This document shows positions 43,565-52,987 of a DNA stretch of 64,000 nt, one piece after another. The stretch comes from Bacillus massiliigorillae (GTDB lineage: Bacteria; Bacillota; Bacilli; Bacillales; DSM-1321): contig NZ_HG428741.1 in the NCBI RefSeq assembly GCF_000380245.2, forward strand, positions 3,080,042-3,144,041, written 5' to 3'. The notes beneath the pieces were generated by a model, which was given only the letters and a program-made list of their open reading frames with translations, was not told the DNA's origin and made no database searches. Made by a program: the position numbers and the translations under genes. The number at the start of each line of letters is the position of its first letter. Position 1 is the first letter of the stretch.

Positions 43565-43592
43565 CTTCAAACAGCACCTGCCTCAGAACTTC

Positions 43593-43958
43593 TTACAAAA
43601 ATACTTTTTCTACTTTCAAACCCATCTCTTCACCATAGTTAGCATTATCTTTAATATTATCTATTAGATATAATAACTCTTCCACAAATTGAGGAAGTTC
43701 AATCTCTTCAACATCATTACTTAAAACAACAGGGCTTTGGTGTTTACACACTTCATTTAGTTCAGGCCATGTATTTTCAGGCAATGAAAGGTACATATAT
43801 TCATTTTCACATTCTACTATGTATACAAAAGCAAATTGGTCAGAATCTACTAACATCTGGCCCTTTGGCTTAATATCGGCTAAACTTGGCCTATCACATT
43901 TAATTATTAATTTGTTTAATTCATTTATTGTAGATTTTACTTGAATCTCTTTTCTCAT
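43593..43958 (-). CDS. yjbL: UPF0738 family protein YjbL
   Basis: A 121-residue acidic protein of the UPF0738 family, found in Bacillales next to the small alarmone synthetase gene. Sequence features are SLADIKPKGQMLVDSDQFAFVYIVE and YLSLPENTWPELNE. No catalytic motif or membrane helix is visible. Its stop is about 28 bp upstream of the synthetase start, and it is divergent from yjbK. Function unknown. Confidence 0.9.
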   Translation of the reverse strand: MRKEIQVKSTINELNKLIIKCDRPSLADIKPKGQMLVDSDQFAFVYIVECENEYMYLSLPENTWPELNEVCKHQSPVVLSNDVEEIELPQFVEELLYLIDNIKDNANYGEEMGLKVEKVFL

Positions 43959-44068
43959 TTTATAGCTTTCCCTCCTGCAACTTACAATTTTATTTTACCA
44001 TAACCCTTAACGTATGCCTAAGGTTGAAGTAAGATTCAATATATAATCTAATCGAGAGGACGATTAAT

Positions 44069-44650
44069 ATGAATCAAGAAATCGAAATCGAATTTAAAAA
44101 CTTATTAACAAAAGAAGAATTTATAAAATTGACTAACCTTTTCTCCATAAAAGATACAGAATTCATCACTCAAGAGAATCATTATTTTGATACAGCAGAC
44201 TTCTCCTTGAAAGCAAATGGAGCTGCTTTACGCATTCGTCATAAAAACGGAAAATATGTTTTAACACTGAAACAACCAGCCGAACAAGGCTTACTTGAAA
44301 CGCATGAATCATTATCTTCCGAGGAAGCACAAGACATTCTCAAGACAAACCAAATAAAAAAAGGTGCTATTTCGCACATTCTTTTAACACAGTTCGGCAT
44401 TTCAGCCGAAGATTTAAAGCATTTTGGCACATTAGCAACGAGTCGCGCTGAAACAAATTATATGGAGGGAACTCTTGTTTTAGACCACAGTAACTATTTG
44501 AATAAGGAGGACTACGAATTAGAGTATGAAGTGACCGATTATTCTATAGGACAAGAAAATTTCATGAACCTACTGAAAGAGCTGAACATTCCAACCCGCC
44601 AAACCGATAATAAGATTAAAAGATTTTATAACGCAAAGTTCAAGAAGTAG
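44069..44650 (+). CDS. yjbK: CYTH-domain protein YjbK (triphosphatase-like)
   Basis: A 193-residue CYTH (CyaB/thiamine triphosphatase) domain protein. The N-terminal signature EIEIEFKNLLTKEE has the EIEIE motif, followed by YFDTADFSLKANGAALRIRHK and YVLTLKQPAE, in which acidic and basic residues line the tunnel. Such enzymes hydrolyse inorganic or organic triphosphates. Start follows GAGAGGACG. The transglycosylase gene begins 19 bp after it. Confidence 0.93.
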   Translation: MNQEIEIEFKNLLTKEEFIKLTNLFSIKDTEFITQENHYFDTADFSLKANGAALRIRHKNGKYVLTLKQPAEQGLLETHESLSSEEAQDILKTNQIKKGAISHILLTQFGISAEDLKHFGTLATSRAETNYMEGTLVLDHSNYLNKEDYELEYEVTDYSIGQENFMNLLKELNIPTRQTDNKIKRFYNAKFKK

Positions 44651-44669
44651 AATAATCGAGGTGGAAAAC

Positions 44670-45353
44670 ATGAATGTTCAAGATTTAAAAACTTTAATTG
44701 AAATACAAGGAATCCAAGGGTTAACTAACAATTTTTCCATAAATAATGCATCGAATTCCACGATGTTTCAAGAATTGTTAATGAGCTTTTTGATGAACCA
44801 AAGTGATAGCTCTTCAATCACAAATACACTTGGTAGCATTGCTAGCATTTCAAATGACACTGATTATACGGGCGAAATGTTAAATAACGACGTACCTTTA
44901 AGTCTATCAGCAGCACTACCTTCATATAATGCCATTAGCTTTAACAGCAATTCTTCTACACCCTTATCAGGCACCTCCAAGCAATACGAGCAATATATAG
45001 AAGAAGCGGCTCAGCGCTATAACATTCCAGCGAAGCTTATTTCTTCTGTTATTAAGCACGAATCTGACTTTGATAACTCAGTTACAAGTCAAGCAGGAGC
45101 TGCCGGTTTAATGCAACTGATGCCAACAACGGCAAAATATTTAGGAGTAAAAGATGTCTATAACCCAAGGGAAAACATAATGGGTGGAGCAAAATATTTA
45201 CGTCAAATGCTGGACAAATACAACGAAAATACAACATTAGCGCTAGCAGCTTATAATGCAGGACCAGGAAATGTAGACAAATACAATGGTATTCCACCCT
45301 TTAAAGAGACACAAAAATATGTAAGAAATGTTTTAGGAACATTTAACGCTTAA
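44670..45353 (+). CDS. yjbJ: Lytic transglycosylase YjbJ
   Basis: A 227-residue SLT-type transglycosylase. The first 105 residues are Asn/Ser-rich and of low complexity. The catalytic domain has AQRYNIPAKLISSVIKHESDFDN (catalytic Glu in HESDF), AAGLMQLMPTTAKYLGV, and LALAAYNAGPGNVDKY. It cleaves peptidoglycan between MurNAc and GlcNAc. No signal peptide is evident, which is typical of YjbJ. Start at ATG 44670 after GAGGTGG. Confidence 0.94.
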   Translation: MNVQDLKTLIEIQGIQGLTNNFSINNASNSTMFQELLMSFLMNQSDSSSITNTLGSIASISNDTDYTGEMLNNDVPLSLSAALPSYNAISFNSNSSTPLSGTSKQYEQYIEEAAQRYNIPAKLISSVIKHESDFDNSVTSQAGAAGLMQLMPTTAKYLGVKDVYNPRENIMGGAKYLRQMLDKYNENTTLALAAYNAGPGNVDKYNGIPPFKETQKYVRNVLGTFNA

Positions 45354-45372
45354 ATATAACTGATTTCCAGAC

Positions 45373-45417
45373 AAAAAAGAGGTACAAATTTGTTAAATTT
45401 GCACCTCTTTTTTTGCT
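45373..45417 (+). terminator. Terminator of yjbK-yjbJ
   Basis: AGAGGTACAAATTT pairs with AAATTTGCACCTCT (one mismatch) and seven T follow. Confidence 0.9.
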
Positions 45418-45446
45418 GTAAATTTTAACCTTTTCAAGCTAGATGT

Positions 45447-45475
45447 TTGAGATATTCTACCGCGGTTGCTACAAT
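45447..45475 (+). promoter_or_regulatory. Sigma-A promoter of yjbI
   Basis: TTGAGA (45447-45452) and TACAAT (45470-45475) are 17 bp apart, about 31 bp before the start codon. Confidence 0.65.
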
Positions 45476-45506
45476 ATCCTTACATAAGTTGTAAGAGGAG
45501 AATACT

Positions 45507-45890
45507 ATGTCAAATTCACAGACCCCCTATGATGCAATAGGAGAACAACAATTACACAAGTTAATTGAAACTTTTTACATAAAGGTGCATAAACATCCAT
45601 TATTAATGCCAATTTTTCCAGATGATTTAACTGAAACTATTCGAAAGCAAAAGCAATTCCTAACGCAATTTTTGGGAGGTCCTTCTCTGTACACAGATGA
45701 ACACGGACACCCTATGTTACGTGCTCGTCATCTTGAATTTGAGATTACACCTGAGAGAGCGGCAGCCTGGTTAGACTGTATGAGTGCAGCTATGGATGAA
45801 GTTCAGCTTCAAAGTGAATTGCGAGAATTTATCCTTAGCCGATTAACTTTAACTGCACAACATATGGTTAACACCCCTTCTCAAGACTAA
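45507..45890 (+). CDS. yjbI: Truncated haemoglobin YjbI
   Basis: A 127-residue group II (trHbO) truncated haemoglobin. Visible are PYDAIGEQQLHKLIETFY with the helix-B Tyr, LGGPSLYTDEHGHPMLRARHLEFEI containing the proximal His, and AAAWLDCMSAAMDEV with the Trp of helix G. It binds oxygen or reactive oxygen and nitrogen species. The gene is next to spxH, as in B. subtilis, where both are one transcription unit with a role in disulfide stress. Start follows AAGAGGAGAATACT. Confidence 0.94.
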   Translation: MSNSQTPYDAIGEQQLHKLIETFYIKVHKHPLLMPIFPDDLTETIRKQKQFLTQFLGGPSLYTDEHGHPMLRARHLEFEITPERAAAWLDCMSAAMDEVQLQSELREFILSRLTLTAQHMVNTPSQD

Positions 45891-45969
45891 AAATACTTGT
45901 ATAAGCTGAAACTATTTTTACAAAAAACATGCCTATACGATGACTTCATAGTCAAGAAAGGAGAAAAAG

Positions 45970-46863
45970 TTGAGTACTCAAAAAAACACCTTGAATTTTG
46001 TTGAGTGGCTTCATAAATACCATTGTGCTATTGCCGGGAAAAAACCAATTGAAATTTATGTATTTATAGATCCCCTTTGCCCACAATGCTGGGGAATGGA
46101 ACCCATTTTAAAAAAGCTACAAATGGAATACGGAAATATTATCAGTGTTAAGCACGTTCTTAGCGGAAAACTAGCTACCTTAAATACTTCATACGGCACT
46201 CACTCGTCTGAAAATATTGCTACTCATTGGGAAAGAACAGCGAGTAGAACTGGAATGTCATGTGAAGGAGAGCTATGGTTAAACAATTCTCTCCCACTAT
46301 CTATGCCCTATAATGCCTCTATTGCCATTAAAGCAGCCGAGCTTCAAGGAAAAAAACAAGGAATTAAGTTCTTAAGGAAATTCCAGGAGTTCTTTTTCCT
46401 GAAGAAAAAAAATATCTCTGAAATGTCAGTCTTAATTGAGTGCGCAAAAGCTGTCAAACTTGATTTAGATGAATTTCTAAATGATATTCATTCGAAAGCT
46501 GCAGCAAAGGCCTTTCAATGCGATGTCAAAATCACAAACGAAATGGATGTACAAGAAATACCTTCTCTCGTGTTCTTTAACAGCAATATAGAAGAAGAAG
46601 GTATAAAAGTATCAGGCAGTTATTCATATGATGTGTATTTGTCCATTTTGTCTGAAATGATGCCATCTATGCCAGAACCTAATCCATTACCAGATATAGA
46701 ATCTTTTGTTCGCTTTTATAACGTTGTTGCGACCAAAGAAATTTCCGTTACATACGACATGACCGATCAAGCAGTAGAAAACATAATGAAAAAACTTCAG
46801 CTACAAAGAGTGGTAGAGCGAATTCCTGCAAAGCATGGCATGTTTTGGAAATATATAAAATAA
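45970..46863 (+). CDS. spxH: Spx adaptor SpxH (YjbH), DsbA-like
   Basis: A 297-residue adaptor that delivers the regulator Spx to ClpXP. Its thioredoxin/DsbA-like fold has FIDPLCPQCWGMEP with a CxxC pair near residue 40, and EIPSLVFFN later. Aggregation of the adaptor under disulfide stress spares Spx from degradation. The start is TTG at 45970 after AAAGGAG. It follows the haemoglobin gene by 79 bp. Its client Spx is encoded 8 kb away in this window. Confidence 0.95.
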   Translation: MSTQKNTLNFVEWLHKYHCAIAGKKPIEIYVFIDPLCPQCWGMEPILKKLQMEYGNIISVKHVLSGKLATLNTSYGTHSSENIATHWERTASRTGMSCEGELWLNNSLPLSMPYNASIAIKAAELQGKKQGIKFLRKFQEFFFLKKKNISEMSVLIECAKAVKLDLDEFLNDIHSKAAAKAFQCDVKITNEMDVQEIPSLVFFNSNIEEEGIKVSGSYSYDVYLSILSEMMPSMPEPNPLPDIESFVRFYNVVATKEISVTYDMTDQAVENIMKKLQLQRVVERIPAKHGMFWKYIK

Positions 46864-46912
46864 AAAAGGCATCCTAAAAGCGATTACAGATCATTTTTAG
46901 GATGCCTTTTTC
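46863..46912 (+). terminator. 3' hairpin (family member E) after spxH
   Basis: AAAAAGGCATCCTAAAA (46863-46879) and its complement (46895-46911) form a perfect stem ending in a T-run, directly after the stop codon. Confidence 0.9.
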
Positions 46913-47169
46913 TATTTTCAACCAAGTTACATGAAATCTATTTCTGGAATAATATCTACAATTACTTTTTTCATAAAACTTTATCCTTTATCCAATATAT
47001 ATGAAAAAGACCTTGCCGGGATAAGCAAGGTCTTTTTCTATTCATACGAACAAAGGGGATGGGAGAAATTTTTCACGGTCAAACAAAGGGGTATATGTTT
47101 GCTTGTGATCAACTTCACACTCATAATATAACAGATAATCTAGTATCATTTCAAGTGTTTGTTAGATCT
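46913..47169. other. Stretch without a supported gene between spxH and a small membrane protein
   Basis: It contains a second terminator-type hairpin at 47004-47037. An open frame at 46931-47131 runs straight through that hairpin and lacks a ribosome site, so it is not called. Confidence 0.5.
47004..47037 (+). terminator. Second hairpin downstream of spxH
   Basis: AAAAAGACCTTGC and GCAAGGTCTTTTT are perfect complements with an 8-nt loop and T-run. No gene lies between it and the terminator at 46911, so it either backs up the first or ends an unannotated short RNA. Confidence 0.85.
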
Positions 47170-47199
47170 TTCACATTTTCGTCAAATTTTTAGTATAAT
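47170..47199 (+). promoter_or_regulatory. Sigma-A promoter of the 57-residue membrane protein gene
   Basis: TTCACA (47170-47175) and a perfect TATAAT (47194-47199) are 18 bp apart. The start codon lies about 52 bp downstream. Confidence 0.65.
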
Positions 47200-47251
47200 A
47201 TTTCATATTTAACATACATTATATAAATGTCATTTTTAAAAGGAGTTTACT

Positions 47252-47425
47252 ATGAATAAAAAAAAGTTCATTTTATTTTTATGCTTACTACTAGTCTCTA
47301 TAGTCCTTCATATTCTTGCGTTAATTGAAACTTTTCCATTACTTCTATCGATTCCTATTTTATTTTTTACCGTTTTTATATTTTTACTCTCATTTAATGA
47401 TCAAAACCGGTTTAAAGGCTTTTAA
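47252..47425 (+). CDS. Small two-helix membrane protein (57 aa)
   Basis: A 57-residue protein, MNKKKFILFLCLLLVSIVLH then two hydrophobic helices and a polar tail NDQNRFKGF. I do not recognise the family. It is supported by a strong ribosome site (AAGGAGTTTACT before ATG), a promoter with perfect TATAAT, and a palindromic hairpin right after its stop. It lies between spxH and the convergent pepF gene. Confidence 0.72.
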   Translation: MNKKKFILFLCLLLVSIVLHILALIETFPLLLSIPILFFTVFIFLLSFNDQNRFKGF

Positions 47426-47427
47426 CC

Positions 47428-47455
47428 AATAATATTATTTTAAAATAATATTATT
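47428..47455. repeat. 28-bp perfect AT-only palindrome
   Basis: The sequence from 47428 to 47455 is a perfect palindrome made only of A and T (AATAATATTATTTT and its complement), with no loop. It starts 3 bp after the small membrane protein's stop codon. It may act as a weak terminator or protein site. Confidence 0.9.
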
Positions 47456-47540
47456 TTAAAAGTAATGTAAATAACACAAAAACAGATAAAGTGACTATTG
47501 ATTTTATTCATAATACCCTCTATACAAAAAATAAAGCTAA

Positions 47541-47572
47541 TAATCGGCGAGGTATAAACTCCTCACCGATTA
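47541..47572 (-). terminator. Probable terminator of pepF
   Basis: TAATCGG and GAGG arms (47541-47552 and 47561-47572) pair with one mismatch; on the minus strand TTAGCTTTATTTTTTG follows. It begins 15 bp after the pepF stop codon. Confidence 0.7.
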
Positions 47573-47587
47573 AAGTTTCACTATATT

Positions 47588-49399
47588 TTACAACAAGCTT
47601 TCCATTTCATTTAATTTTTCTTCAAAAACATTTAAAGCCTCTTGAATTGGATCAGCTTTCGTCATATCTACGCCAGCTTTCTTAAGTACTTCAATTGGAT
47701 AATCTGAGCTCCCAGCCTTTAAGAAGTTAATATAACGCTCTACAGCAGGTTGACCTTCCTCTAAAATACCCTTACTCAACGCTGTTGCAGCACTAAAGCC
47801 TGTTGCATACTGATAAACATAGAAGTTGTAATAGAAATGTGGTATTCTTGCCCACTCTCTACCAATTTCCTTATCAATATGAATATTATCACCAAAATAT
47901 TTTTTGTTAAGATTATAATATTCTTCTGTTAAAGATTCTGCCGTTAACGCCTCACCATTTTGAACTTTCTGGTGAATGCTTTGTTCAAATTCCGCAAACA
48001 TTGTTTGACGAAAAACAGTGCCACGGAAACCTTCTAAGTAATGATTCAATAAGAATAAACGCTGTTTCTCATCCTTAATTGTATTTAACAAATAATCATT
48101 TAACAGGTTCTCATTACATGTAGAAGCTACTTCTGCAACGAATATTGAATAATCACCATACGTATTCGGCTGTGTATTTCTCGTATAATAACTATGCACA
48201 GAATGACCGAATTCATGAACTAAAGTAAATAAGTTATTCACGTTATCCTGCCAGTTCATCAAAATATATGGATTTGTACCATATGCTCCTGAAGAGTATG
48301 CACCGCTTCGCTTTCCTTTATTCTCATGTACATCTACCCAACGATTCTCAAAACCTTCTTTAAGGACACGATTATAATCTTCCCCAAGAGGTGCTAAACC
48401 TTCTAAAACATAGTTCTTCGCTTCCTCATATGATACATCCATCTTTACTTCTTTCACCAATGGCGTGTATAAATCATACATATGAAGTTCATCAACACCT
48501 AAAACTTTCTTACGTAAGTCAATGTAACGGTGCAATAAATGCAAATTATCATTAACTGTTTTAACTAAATTATCATACACTGTTTCTGGTATATTATTAG
48601 CACTAAGGGCTGCTTGACGAGCAGAGTCATAATGACGCACTTCAGCGTTAAACTGTTGCTTCTTTACATTACCAGCTAATGTACTAGCAAATGTATTTAA
48701 ATATTTACCATATGTTTCGTAAACTGCCTCAAATGCATCTTTTCGAACACGACGATCTGCGCTTTCTAAGAACGTAATATAGCGACCATGTGTTACTTGT
48801 ACTTCCTCACCGTTCTCATCCTTAATAGATGGAAATTCAATGTCTGCATTATTTAACATACCAAATGTATTGCTAGAAGCATTTAACACTTCTGAAGCTT
48901 TAGCAAGAAGCTCTTCCTCACTTGCTGATAAAACATGTGGTCTTTGTAAATTAATTTCTTCGATAGAATGTTTATATAGCTTTAAATCTTCGCTTTCTTG
49001 TAAGAAAGCATTTAACTTCGATTCATCAATACTTAAGATTTCTGGTAGAATAAAAGAAAATGCACTTGCACTTTGTGAGTACAATGTCTTCGCACGATCA
49101 TCCATTCCTTGATAATGTGAGTTCGTAGTATCTTGATCGTATCTCATATGTGAGTATGTATATAATTTTCCTAGACGTTCAAATACCTCATCTTGAAATT
49201 GTAGTGCTTTGTATAATTGTTCCGCACTTTCTCCAAGAGTACCTTGAAATGAACTCGCCTTACTAAGCTCTTCTTTAACACCTTTAAATTCTTGCTCCCA
49301 ATCAGCATCAGTTGCAAATATATCTTCCAATCTCCATGTATCTTCAACCTTAATTTCTGAACGAGCAGGTAGAGCTTTTGGTTTATTATTTTGTGACAT
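47588..49399 (-). CDS. pepF: Oligoendopeptidase F
   Basis: A 603-residue M3-family zinc metallopeptidase that cleaves peptides of roughly 7-17 residues in the cytoplasm. The zinc site is HEFGHSVHSY, with the third ligand Glu downstream in FVAEVASTCNE. The N-terminal oligopeptidase domain (about residues 115-185) and the C-terminal YQYATGFSAATALS are normal. Start follows GGAGGATTAGCT. It is the YjbG position in the conserved order, next to coiA. Confidence 0.96.
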   Translation of the reverse strand: MSQNNKPKALPARSEIKVEDTWRLEDIFATDADWEQEFKGVKEELSKASSFQGTLGESAEQLYKALQFQDEVFERLGKLYTYSHMRYDQDTTNSHYQGMDDRAKTLYSQSASAFSFILPEILSIDESKLNAFLQESEDLKLYKHSIEEINLQRPHVLSASEEELLAKASEVLNASSNTFGMLNNADIEFPSIKDENGEEVQVTHGRYITFLESADRRVRKDAFEAVYETYGKYLNTFASTLAGNVKKQQFNAEVRHYDSARQAALSANNIPETVYDNLVKTVNDNLHLLHRYIDLRKKVLGVDELHMYDLYTPLVKEVKMDVSYEEAKNYVLEGLAPLGEDYNRVLKEGFENRWVDVHENKGKRSGAYSSGAYGTNPYILMNWQDNVNNLFTLVHEFGHSVHSYYTRNTQPNTYGDYSIFVAEVASTCNENLLNDYLLNTIKDEKQRLFLLNHYLEGFRGTVFRQTMFAEFEQSIHQKVQNGEALTAESLTEEYYNLNKKYFGDNIHIDKEIGREWARIPHFYYNFYVYQYATGFSAATALSKGILEEGQPAVERYINFLKAGSSDYPIEVLKKAGVDMTKADPIQEALNVFEEKLNEMESLL

Positions 49400-49499
49400 A
49401 GCTAATCCTCCGTTTCAAATAATGTGACATCCATTTCATTAGGATACAGAATAATTATACTATTAATTCTGTATCCTAAATTAAATTCCTGCTTATCTT

Positions 49500-50696
49500 T
49501 TAACTTAGTGCCTTTCTCATGAGTTCATTATAAATAAATGATACCTTTTGGTAAAAAACCTTTTCTTGCTGAGGTTCTTCTGGGTTAAAGTTTTCTACTA
49601 AACGATTTAATATATACTTACCCTTCTCGATTCGTTTTAACACACCTAAATTTTCGAGCATGTAAACATAATATTTCACTGGAAGTAATGGCTTAATAGG
49701 TGAAAGAAACGGAAAATGACGGAGAACAATCGTTTTCTCTTTTAAACAATATATAAGAGCTCTTTTCCAATCCTGTGAAGTGATTGAATCACCTAGCATT
49801 TTATTTTTCAAAACACGTTCAAGCAACCAAAATTGCCACTCGATTGTATGTGTCTTATAAAAATGACCATATGGAACAGGAATACCGATTTCATGAGGAA
49901 ACGTTGCAGGAAACATTCTAGCTAAATAAAGAGCACGATAAAAACCCGGAGAAAAGGTGGCATATTGAGAAGCATTAAGACGCCATTTTTGTTTGGCTAT
50001 TATCCAATCTGAATAATATATAGGAGCGTTTACGGGAGTCTGCAATAATTGAGGAAAAGATAGTTGTTTCAATTGCATAAATTGTGGTTTCGAAATAGTT
50101 AGACGAGATGAAAAAGAAGTAAGCTGCGATAAAACAGTCATTTGATGTAATGAGGGAGAATAGAAGAACAAACGTGGCGCCAATAAACTTCCTGAGATAG
50201 CGTACCACTGAAAGGATGAAATCAAATAAGTATTATACCTCCGTCTCTTTAAAAAAGTGCTACACAGAATCCACAATGGTATAATACGATGCTGTAAGTA
50301 GGTCTGCGTTCGTTTAATCATCTCGTCTAACGAAATAGAAGAACATTGAAATTCGATTGCATATCCCTGATTTCCATAAATCACATACAAATCTGCCCTC
50401 TGCTGAAAGGTCGAAAAATATTTCTCTAATTCTACCGCATACCCTTGATTATTTAGCCATTCATACAGATGTTTTTTTCCTTGTAAATGCTCTAGTGATT
50501 CACCTTCTGAAGCATAATGACATGTTTCATTCGCCATATGTGCAAAATGCGGAATTTTCACCCTCCCTGCCTTCATATTTACTCGCTTGTTGCAACATGG
50601 GCAATAATACGTATTCATTCGATATTGTTGTATTTCATTTCTTGTTAAAGACAATAATGATAGAATCGTTCCATCTTGAGACTTTGCTACTAACAT
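49500..50696 (-). CDS. coiA: Competence protein CoiA
   Basis: A 398-residue protein of the CoiA family, which promotes recombination of incoming DNA during transformation. The N-terminus holds a zinc motif (YYCPCCNKRVNMKAG and HFAH), followed by a nuclease-like domain: ESLEHLQGKKHLYEWL, VELEKYFSTFQQRADLYV and YAIEFQCSSISLDEM, with the PD-(D/E)xK-like pattern. Start after GGAGGATAAAAA. It lies beside pepF as in B. subtilis (YjbF). Confidence 0.93.
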   Translation of the reverse strand: MLVAKSQDGTILSLLSLTRNEIQQYRMNTYYCPCCNKRVNMKAGRVKIPHFAHMANETCHYASEGESLEHLQGKKHLYEWLNNQGYAVELEKYFSTFQQRADLYVIYGNQGYAIEFQCSSISLDEMIKRTQTYLQHRIIPLWILCSTFLKRRRYNTYLISSFQWYAISGSLLAPRLFFYSPSLHQMTVLSQLTSFSSRLTISKPQFMQLKQLSFPQLLQTPVNAPIYYSDWIIAKQKWRLNASQYATFSPGFYRALYLARMFPATFPHEIGIPVPYGHFYKTHTIEWQFWLLERVLKNKMLGDSITSQDWKRALIYCLKEKTIVLRHFPFLSPIKPLLPVKYYVYMLENLGVLKRIEKGKYILNRLVENFNPEEPQQEKVFYQKVSFIYNELMRKALS

Positions 50697-50810
50697 TTTT
50701 TATCCTCCTTTCTATTCCAAAACATTCGACAAATTTCTATGTAATCCTGTTTTATCGAAAAAATAAATGATAAAACATGTAAGCTTCTTCAGATAGCTAT
50801 AAAAGCGTAA

Positions 50811-50856
50811 AAGGGTTGTTCGAAAAGTGATTAAAAGCACTTTCGAACAACCCTTC
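50811..50856 (-). terminator. 3' hairpin (family member F) after cls
   Basis: The arms AAGGGTTGTTCGAAAAGTG and its exact complement (50811-50829 and 50838-50856) give a 19-bp stem. It begins 16 bp after the cls stop codon. The T-run on the minus strand is only four bases. Confidence 0.85.
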
Positions 50857-50871
50857 TTTCCCAACTAATAT

Positions 50872-52383
50872 TTACAATAATGGCGATAGTAATCGACAAG
50901 TTGATTCCATAATACGATGCCCAATATGACGCTTCTTAAAAGTATCTCCATGCAAACTCTGAGATTCTTCAATATCTCCAAGAAAATCATTTACTAATTT
51001 ATGCGTACTATCCGTTCTATATAAGAACGCATTTACTTCGAAATTCAAATGAAAACTCCTCATATCCATATTCGCTGTCCCAATTGATGCTAATTCACGA
51101 TCTACTATAACAATTTTGCTATGCATGAAACCTTGTTTATATTCATAAATTTTCACACCTGCTTCAAGCAAGTCCAAAAAATAAGAACGAGAAGCATGCC
51201 ATACAATTCTTTTATCCGGATTTTTAGGCACTAGGATACGAACATCAACCCCACTTAATGCAGCTACTTTAATCGCTTGAAAGATATCCTCATCTGGAAT
51301 GAAATAAGGTGATGCAAGCCAAACAGATTCTTTCGCTGAAGTAATCATGCTGAAGAAAATATTCTTTATCACGCTATATTCATTATCTGGACCACCAGCA
51401 ATCATTTGTACACCACCATGTTCATGGCTAATAGGTAACCTAGTAGATAAATATTCGTCTGTTAAGAAACTTTTATTTGTACTATAATACCAGTCTTGCA
51501 AAAAAATCAGTTGCAGTGTCCGAACCGCTTCTCCCTCTGCTAAAAGATGTGTATCACGCCAAAACCCAAAGTTTTTATTTCTCCCTAAATATTCATCTCC
51601 GATATTTAAACCACCTACGAAGCCAACATGACCATCAATTACGATTATTTTTCTATGGTTTCGAAAGTTAGCTGTATTCGTTAAGAACGGAAGTCGCACA
51701 GGACCAAATGCCGCTACTTCAACACCACCATCGCGCAGTTCTTTAATATATGCATTCGGTAATGTCCATGACCCTACCGCATCATATAAAAAACGAACTT
51801 TTACTCCATGCTGAGCACGCTCAATTAGTACAGACTTAATTTCATTGCTTATACAATCATCACGTACAATATAATACTCTAAGTGAATATGGTGTCTTGC
51901 CTTCTTTAACTCATTTAAAATATGAGTAAATGTTTCATCTCCATTCGTTAACACTTTTGTTCTTGTAGCAAATGAAATTGGGCTATTACCAATCTTTTGA
52001 GCAAGTGATATAACCTTTTTTTGATGATTCCCCATGTCTTTCAGACGCTCTTCACTAACATCTGACTCGCCTTCGATTCTCAGAAAAGCTTGCTTGTCCA
52101 AAAAATATTTCTTTCGATAAATTCTTTCTTTTCGATAATTCCGTCCAAACAAAAAGTAAAAGATAAAACCGAATAAAGGAAAAGCCGCAATGACTACTAG
52201 CCACGTTAACGTTTGCGTTGGATGACGATTCTCCATAAATATAACTACACCTATTACAAAGGCTGAAATGGTTAAAATAATACTTATAAAACTAAAAAAA
52301 TTGTCATGTAATCGATCTTTAAATATAAACCATAGGCCAGCAAGCATACAGATAAAAATCCCTAGCCTGACTGTATTTCTCAT
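50872..52383 (-). CDS. cls: Cardiolipin synthase
   Basis: A 503-residue phospholipase-D-family enzyme that joins two phosphatidylglycerol molecules into cardiolipin. Two N-terminal membrane helices (about 1-65) precede two HKD motifs: HRKIIVIDGHVGFVGGLNIG and HSKIVIVDRELASIGTANMD. Start at ATG 52383 after AAGGGAGATTTT. In B. subtilis coiA and mecA are closer together; here cls and the repeat at 52479-52768 lie between them. Confidence 0.95.
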   Translation of the reverse strand: MRNTVRLGIFICMLAGLWFIFKDRLHDNFFSFISIILTISAFVIGVVIFMENRHPTQTLTWLVVIAAFPLFGFIFYFLFGRNYRKERIYRKKYFLDKQAFLRIEGESDVSEERLKDMGNHQKKVISLAQKIGNSPISFATRTKVLTNGDETFTHILNELKKARHHIHLEYYIVRDDCISNEIKSVLIERAQHGVKVRFLYDAVGSWTLPNAYIKELRDGGVEVAAFGPVRLPFLTNTANFRNHRKIIVIDGHVGFVGGLNIGDEYLGRNKNFGFWRDTHLLAEGEAVRTLQLIFLQDWYYSTNKSFLTDEYLSTRLPISHEHGGVQMIAGGPDNEYSVIKNIFFSMITSAKESVWLASPYFIPDEDIFQAIKVAALSGVDVRILVPKNPDKRIVWHASRSYFLDLLEAGVKIYEYKQGFMHSKIVIVDRELASIGTANMDMRSFHLNFEVNAFLYRTDSTHKLVNDFLGDIEESQSLHGDTFKKRHIGHRIMESTCRLLSPLL

Positions 52384-52478
52384 AAAATCTCCCTTCAATC
52401 TATTACACTGTTGAATTTAATTTCTTTATACTATTATTTCTACGTACGAAACAACTAAATGGTTCATTATTTTATAAG

Positions 52479-52768
52479 AAAAGCGCAAGCGCCCGTTTTG
52501 CGACGTATAGATTGGAGCACTCTTCTTTCGATAAAGGAAAAACCGAAATGTGGAGAACGCCCGTTTATCGGTGACAAGCATAAGGCAAGCTAGCTAGAAG
52601 GTCGCTTTTGACCTTCTGGACTGATTGACTTATGACCTCGAGCCGATGCGTTCAGAACTAGACAACATGAAGAGGCGGTAGCCTTTTTCGTATTGACTTA
52701 TCGTAGGGAGATGGGCGAAATCTATACGTCGCTGGGCGCTGGAACTAGACACCACACAAATTTATATA
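52479..52768. repeat. 290-bp structured repeat, long form
   Basis: It begins AAGCGCAAGCGCCCG and ends GGGCGCTGGAACTAGAC, so the ends pair (GCGCCC/GGGCGC). Next to them GCGACGTATAGATT and AATCTATACGTCGC are exact complements, closing a very long hairpin. The middle has a second hairpin around GACAAGCATAAGG and GACTTATGACC. The same ends and right part recur at 55374-55537. Repeats with these end sequences are widespread in Bacillus genomes; the nature (RNA motif or non-autonomous element) is not settled here. Confidence 0.85.
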
Positions 52769-52820
52769 CATACTTACACTTTATTCCTTTAATGAAGTTG
52801 AACTTTCTTAAAGTACAAAA

Positions 52821-52868
52821 AAAGGGGCGATGCAAAAAGTAATTTCCATCACTTTTCGCACGCCCTTT
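52821..52868 (-). terminator. 3' hairpin (family member G) downstream of mecA
   Basis: AAAGGGGCGATGCAAAAAGT pairs imperfectly with ACTTTTCGCACGCCCTTT; on the minus strand TTTTTTTGTAC follows. It lies about 120 bp after the mecA stop codon. Confidence 0.8.
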
Positions 52869-52987
52869 GTAAGCTTTATAGACATTCGTAGTCAGTTACG
52901 TGAACTTTGTCTGTTATGTTAAATTTCTAAATTTGGCGCTTTTAAATAGAATATTGCCTATATCACATCTTAAAAGCTACATTTTAA

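Noticed and set aside
46931..47131. 66-codon open frame after spxH
   Set aside because: It runs through the perfect terminator hairpin at 47004-47037 and has no ribosome site.
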